Position numbers and translations under genes: made by a program. Below are positions 5,933 to 8,519 of a stretch of DNA of 8,519 nucleotides, in pieces. Position 1 is the first letter of the stretch; each line of letters starts with the position of its first letter. Source of the DNA: Clostridiales bacterium (GTDB lineage Bacteria; Bacillota; Clostridia; Christensenellales; Christensenellaceae); assembly GCA_003510345.1 (NCBI GenBank), contig DOMW01000179.1, positions 3,074 to 11,592 on the forward strand, given 5' to 3'. The notes beneath the pieces were generated by a model, which saw only the letters and a list, made by a program, of their open reading frames with translations, ran no database searches and was not told where the DNA came from.

Positions 5933-6880
5933 ATGGCGGAAAAACAGGCTATGATACAAACGGAAGGGCTGACCAAAAAATACGGCGAAAAAACAGCCGT
6001 GAACGAACTGAACCTGACCGTAGCAAGGGGCGAGGTTTTCGGGCTTCTCGGGCCAAACGGCGCGGGCAAGACCACCACGATACTGATGCTGCTGGGACTT
6101 TCCGAACCGACGGCGGGCAGCGCGTTTATAGATGGAAAAAACTGCACGCGCAACCCTATAGAAGTAAAGCGTATCGCTGGTTACCTGCCGGATAACGTCG
6201 GCTTTTACGGTGATATGACAGGCCGGGAAAACCTGTGCTTCACCGGGCGGCTGAACGGGCTTTCCGAAAAAGAAATCGACGAGCGCGCCGAACGATTTTT
6301 AGAGCGCGTGGGTATGGCTTACGCCGCCGACCAAAAAACGGGAACCTATTCCAAAGGCATGAAACAGCGCCTGGGTATCGCGGATGTACTGATGAAAGAC
6401 CCTAAAGTGGTTATATTGGACGAACCCACACTGGGCCTGGACCCGGAGGGCATACGCGAGCTGATGACGCTGATCCGCGAGCTTGCCGAACGCGACGACC
6501 GCACCGTTTTGATTTCCTCGCACCAACTCCACCAGATTCAGCAAATATGTGATCGCGTGGGTATTTTTGTGAGTGGTACGCTAATGGCATGCGGCAAAAT
6601 AGACGAGTTGTCGAAGCAAATCGGGCAAAGCGGCCGCACCACGCTGGAAGTGGCGGCGGCCCCGGACGACAATAAGCTGAAAGAAACACTGCGCGGGCTT
6701 CCTGCTGTGCTGGACGTTACGCGCGAAAGCGGCCATTATTTGCTCACCGCGGAGGGCGACGCAAGAAAACTTGTGGCGGATACACTTTGCGCGGGCGGAT
6801 ACTCCTTGCTGCATCTGCGGCAGCGCGGCGGCGATTTGGATGAAATATACCGGCGCTATTTTGAGGAAGAGGGGGCATGA
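5933..6880 (+). CDS. ABC transporter ATP-binding protein (ABC-2 export type)
   Basis: This 315-residue cytoplasmic ATPase powers the membrane partner encoded next. It shows Walker A GPNGAGKTT (40-48), a Q-loop region GYLPDNVGFYGDMTGREN (83-100), the signature YSKGMKQRL (139-147), Walker B VVILDEPTLGLDP (159-171) with catalytic Glu164, and the switch His197 in SSHQLHQ. The Q-loop carries Asp87 where Gln or Glu is usual in this subfamily, a modest oddity. Residues from about 225 on form the C-terminal extension common in CcmA/drug-export type ATPases. The ATG at 5933 is chosen because GGGAG (5919-5923) lies 9 nt upstream; a GTG at 5927 is too close to that site. The last 4 nt overlap the permease start (ATGA), which argues for coupled translation and a fixed complex. 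The substrate is not predictable. Confidence 0.95.
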   Translation: MAEKQAMIQTEGLTKKYGEKTAVNELNLTVARGEVFGLLGPNGAGKTTTILMLLGLSEPTAGSAFIDGKNCTRNPIEVKRIAGYLPDNVGFYGDMTGRENLCFTGRLNGLSEKEIDERAERFLERVGMAYAADQKTGTYSKGMKQRLGIADVLMKDPKVVILDEPTLGLDPEGIRELMTLIRELAERDDRTVLISSHQLHQIQQICDRVGIFVSGTLMACGKIDELSKQIGQSGRTTLEVAAAPDDNKLKETLRGLPAVLDVTRESGHYLLTAEGDARKLVADTLCAGGYSLLHLRQRGGDLDEIYRRYFEEEGA

Positions 6881-7875
6881 GAATGGAAACAGTAGTCGAA
6901 AACGGCAAAGTCCGGCCTCGGGAAAGGGGCGGCGGCGCAGGCGTTTACGCGCTGTACCGCAAGGAGCTTTCCGACCACATAAAAAGCAAACGTTTTTTGA
7001 TCATCATCGCGCTCATTGCCATAACGGCGATCGCCAGCCTGTACGCCGCGCTGGGCGGGCTGCCCGCGGTGCTGGAAGAAGCAGTGAGCGATTCGGTCTT
7101 TTTAAAGCTGTTCACCACGGGGAGTGGCTCCATCCCGTCGTTCGTGTCGTTCATCGCGCTTTTGGGGCCGCTCGTTGGCCTTACGCTGGGCTTTGACGCC
7201 ATCAACGGGGAACGGTCACGCGGCACGATGGGGCGGCTGGTGTCGCAGCCCATCTACCGTGACTCCATTATAAACGGAAAATTCCTGGCGGGGCTTACGG
7301 TCATATTCATCATGGTTGCCTCGCTCGGCCTCATCATCAGCGGCGTGGGGCTCATCGCGACAGGCGTTGCGCCCTCCGGAGAGGACGTGGCGCGCATCCT
7401 GGTATTCCTGCTCTTCACAGGCGTATACATGGCGTTCTGGCTGGGGCTTTCCATTTTGTTTTCCGTGCTGTGCAAGCATGCCGCGACTTCGGCGCTGGCT
7501 GTTATCGCCATCTGGCTGGTCATGGCCATATTCATCAGCCTGCTTGCCGGTATCATCGCGGACGGCCTGCACCCCTTGACCGATACGTCACCCGCAAGCG
7601 CCCAGTTGGAAAATTACATGACGGAAATAGGTGTGAGCCGCATCTCCCCCACCAACCTCTACAGCGAAAGCGTATCCACGATACTTGACCCCGGTATCCG
7701 GGCGATCGGCATAGTCACGCAGGAGCAGATATCGGGCGCGATCGTGGGCAACCTGCCCCTTTCGGAAAGCCTGCTGCTTGTATGGCCGCACCTCACAGTG
7801 CTCGCAGCCATGACGATGGTTAGCTTTGTAGTGTCGTATATCTGCTTTATGCGGCAGGAAATTAGGGCAAGTTGA
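6877..7875 (+). CDS. ABC-2 type transporter permease
   Basis: This 332-residue integral membrane protein is the channel half of the exporter. A soluble N-terminus containing YALYRKELSDHIKSKRF (24-40) leads into about six helices: near 39-58, 86-106, 137-160, 172-195, 201-225 and 298-324. The cytoplasmic segment GERSRGTMGRLVSQPIYRDS (111-130) is the hallmark element of ABC-2 permeases that contacts the ATPase. A large loop at about 226-297 between the fifth and sixth helices should face outside and could meet the Ig-like partner. The start overlaps the ATPase stop by 4 nt. The ATG at 6883 is an alternative, since the purine run 6863-6875 can serve either. A functional transporter would need two permease subunits, so a homodimer is expected. 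No terminator is obvious just after the stop. Confidence 0.93.
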   Translation: MRMETVVENGKVRPRERGGGAGVYALYRKELSDHIKSKRFLIIIALIAITAIASLYAALGGLPAVLEEAVSDSVFLKLFTTGSGSIPSFVSFIALLGPLVGLTLGFDAINGERSRGTMGRLVSQPIYRDSIINGKFLAGLTVIFIMVASLGLIISGVGLIATGVAPSGEDVARILVFLLFTGVYMAFWLGLSILFSVLCKHAATSALAVIAIWLVMAIFISLLAGIIADGLHPLTDTSPASAQLENYMTEIGVSRISPTNLYSESVSTILDPGIRAIGIVTQEQISGAIVGNLPLSESLLLVWPHLTVLAAMTMVSFVVSYICFMRQEIRAS

Positions 7876-7983
7876 TTGTACAATAGAGATTAGACGTTTT
7901 GCTGGTGGAAAAAATTATTATTATCGGCGGCGTAGATGTTGGTTCACCGGGCGATACAGACTTCTTATGTTGATGGGTTCAGC
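7876..7983. other. Intergenic stretch without recognisable gene
   Basis: This is the first part of a 563-nt gap between the permease and the zinc-ribbon gene. Apart from a 10-bp palindrome ATTGTACAAT (7875-7884) that overlaps the last base of the permease stop codon, I see nothing distinctive. A 23-codon frame from GTG 7905 has no ribosome site and is not called. Confidence 0.5.
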
Positions 7984-8008
7984 CATTCCCGCGCTACGCG
8001 CGGGAATG
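7984..8008 (+). repeat. GC-rich palindrome, left copy
   Basis: CATTCCCGCGC (7984-7994) pairs perfectly with GCGCGGGAATG (7998-8008) around the triloop TAC. The same unit recurs in the same orientation at 8188-8212. This is the form of a REP-like element. No T run follows, so terminator function is doubtful, though it could stabilise the 3' end of the ABC transcript. Confidence 0.85.
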
Positions 8009-8012
8009 ATCC

Positions 8013-8136
8013 GGCTGTCAATAAAGGCACGACATCTGCGGCGTCATCGCATAACCACGCGACCTCGGCGAATCGGTTATTCTGCCTCGCCCGCATGGTT
8101 ATGCGATTCCTTGCACCTGGGCCTTTTTTGACAGCC
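8013..8136 (+). repeat. 124-nt long imperfect hairpin
   Basis: The outer stem GGCTGTCAATAAAGGC (8013-8028) pairs with 8121-8136 at 15 of 16 positions. A short stem links 8033-8039 to 8113-8119 with two mismatches. The inner stem ATCGCATAACCACGCG (8046-8061) pairs with 8092-8107 at 15 of 16 positions, and GGCGA (8067-8071) with TCGCC (8087-8091) closes the tip. Such an extended fold suggests a structured RNA or a mobile palindromic repeat of MITE type. No protein is encoded. The 3' arm is shared with the copy at the left edge of the window. Confidence 0.8.
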
Positions 8137-8185
8137 TGCGCAGAGTATCAAATTTTTACTGTATTTTAGGTTTTTTGGCACTCTG
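8117..8185 (+). repeat. Dispersed hairpin repeat, copy 2
   Basis: This stretch matches window bases 1-69 at 67 of 69 positions in direct orientation. Its second half forms a hairpin, 8140-8152 with 8174-8186. Relative to copy 1, the changes A62 to G8178 and C70 to T8186 both leave G-T wobble pairs, so pairing is kept. It overlaps the 3' arm of the long hairpin, which shows that hairpin and repeat belong to one element. Confidence 0.9.
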
Positions 8186-8187
8186 TC

Positions 8188-8212
8188 CATTCCCGCGCTA
8201 CGCGCGGGAGTG
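8188..8212 (+). repeat. GC-rich palindrome, right copy
   Basis: CATTCCCGCGC (8188-8198), loop TAC, then GCGCGGGAGTG (8202-8212). It is identical to the left copy except for one A to G change at 8210, which turns an A-T pair into a G-T wobble. Together the two copies bracket the long hairpin and the dispersed repeat, as in a composite REP/BIME-like element. Confidence 0.85.
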
Positions 8213-8223
8213 GTGATGGTGGG

Positions 8224-8242
8224 CCGTTCGTCACACGAACGG
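8224..8242 (+). repeat. Short perfect hairpin
   Basis: CCGTTCGT (8224-8231) and ACGAACGG (8235-8242) form an 8-bp stem with loop CAC. It is followed by GG and an A-rich stretch, not T residues, so it is not a + strand intrinsic terminator. It lies just right of the composite repeat and may be a further part of it. Confidence 0.7.
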
Positions 8243-8344
8243 GGAAAAATAGAGGAAAAAGAGAGGTGCCCGGCGGGGCAAGGGCGTATCACATAGCACG
8301 CCGCCGTGAGTGGAACAGAGAAATCAATGCGGATTAGCCACTCC

Positions 8345-8363
8345 CAAACATAAAAAATGTTTG
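8345..8363. repeat. Hairpin overlapping the -35 region
   Basis: CAAACAT (8345-8351) and ATGTTTG (8357-8363) are perfect 7-bp arms around AAAAA. The right arm covers the first three bases of the -35 box at 8361, so as DNA it could be an operator for a regulator of the zinc-ribbon gene. That role is inference. Confidence 0.45.
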
Positions 8364-8389
8364 AAATATGGCGCGTTTTTTATTATACT
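8361..8389 (+). promoter_or_regulatory. Sigma-A type promoter of the zinc-ribbon gene
   Basis: TTGAAA (8361-8366) and TATACT (8384-8389) are separated by 17 bases, each one mismatch from consensus. Transcription would start near 8396, leaving a leader of about 43 nt that includes the ribosome site GGAGGT (8427-8432). Confidence 0.7.
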
Positions 8390-8438
8390 GATACTGAATT
8401 TGCAGGCAGCGCACTATCATTATAGCGGAGGTCGCTCT

Positions 8439-8519
8439 ATGCTTTGTCCCCATTGCGGAAGGGCGCTTTCCGCCGGTGCGGTTTGTGATTGCCGCCTACA
8501 GGAAGACAATCCCGGCGAA
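8439..8519 (+). CDS. N-terminal part of a zinc-ribbon protein, runs off the window
   Basis: Only the first 27 codons are present. They begin MLCPHCGRALSAGAVCDC, with cysteines 3, 6, 16 and 18 arranged as CPHC and CDC, a short zinc-ribbon-like knuckle. The ATG has a strong ribosome site GGAGGT 6 nt upstream and a good promoter, which supports it as a real gene despite the small visible part. Clostridia have many membrane proteins of unknown function that open with such a ribbon. What follows here, and hence any function, cannot be seen. Confidence 0.75.
   Translation, partial: MLCPHCGRALSAGAVCDCRLQEDNPGE

Noticed and set aside
7905..7973. Short + strand frame from GTG with a hydrophobic start (EKIIIIGG)
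   Set aside because: It has only 22 residues, no Shine-Dalgarno and no promoter. It may be chance or a gene remnant, but nothing supports either.
7936..8169. 77-codon + strand frame across the intergenic repeats
   Set aside because: It runs through the palindromes and the dispersed repeat, has no ribosome site, and its product looks like translated repeat.
7984..8212. CRISPR array
   Set aside because: The GC-rich palindrome occurs only twice, about 200 nt apart, the stretch between them is itself structured, and no cas gene is present.
8077..8292. 71-codon - strand frame across the repeats
   Set aside because: It also spans the repeat and hairpins, with no sign of coding beyond the open frame.

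Overview
The window reads as chromosomal DNA of an anaerobic, probably butyrate-forming Firmicute of the Clostridia. The evidence is a Bcd/EtfB/EtfA set of the clostridial electron-bifurcating type, strong purine-rich Shine-Dalgarno sites, and sigma-A type promoters. Coding DNA is rich in G+C, especially at third codon positions, while the promoters are AT-rich. Genus and family cannot be fixed from the sequence alone. All recognised genes are on the + strand.

Region 1 (1-3953) is a butyryl-CoA module. A partial dispersed repeat (1-70) is followed by a near-consensus promoter (97-125). Next come an acyl-CoA (butyryl-CoA) dehydrogenase, EtfB, and a single 603-residue protein that joins a complete EtfA to a complete crotonase (enoyl-CoA hydratase). 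Together they would dehydrate 3-hydroxybutyryl-CoA to crotonyl-CoA and reduce it to butyryl-CoA, with electrons passing through the Etf. The usual partners hbd and thl are not in the window. The EtfA-crotonase fusion is the most striking gene-level feature.

Region 2 (3954-4715) holds a small FMN nitroreductase preceded by a 15-nt palindrome. It is followed by a 151-nt leader or spacer with a tandem 8-mer and two interleaved stems that have pseudoknot topology.

Region 3 (4716-7875) is a tightly packed three-gene ABC-2 type export cluster. It encodes a secreted, membrane-anchored protein with three Ig-like (NEW3-type) repeats, an ABC ATPase, and a six-helix permease. Gene junctions are 2 nt apart or overlap by 4 nt, so the three products probably form one membrane complex. 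The substrate is unknown.

Region 4 (7876-8438) has no convincing gene. It is packed with palindromes. A composite element (about 7984-8212) carries the same GC-rich hairpin at both ends, a 124-nt long imperfect hairpin, and a 69-nt sequence that recurs almost exactly at the left edge of the window. After it come a good promoter (8361-8389) and the start of a zinc-ribbon protein (8439 onward) that runs off the window. I see no CRISPR array, tRNA, rRNA, transposase or phage gene.
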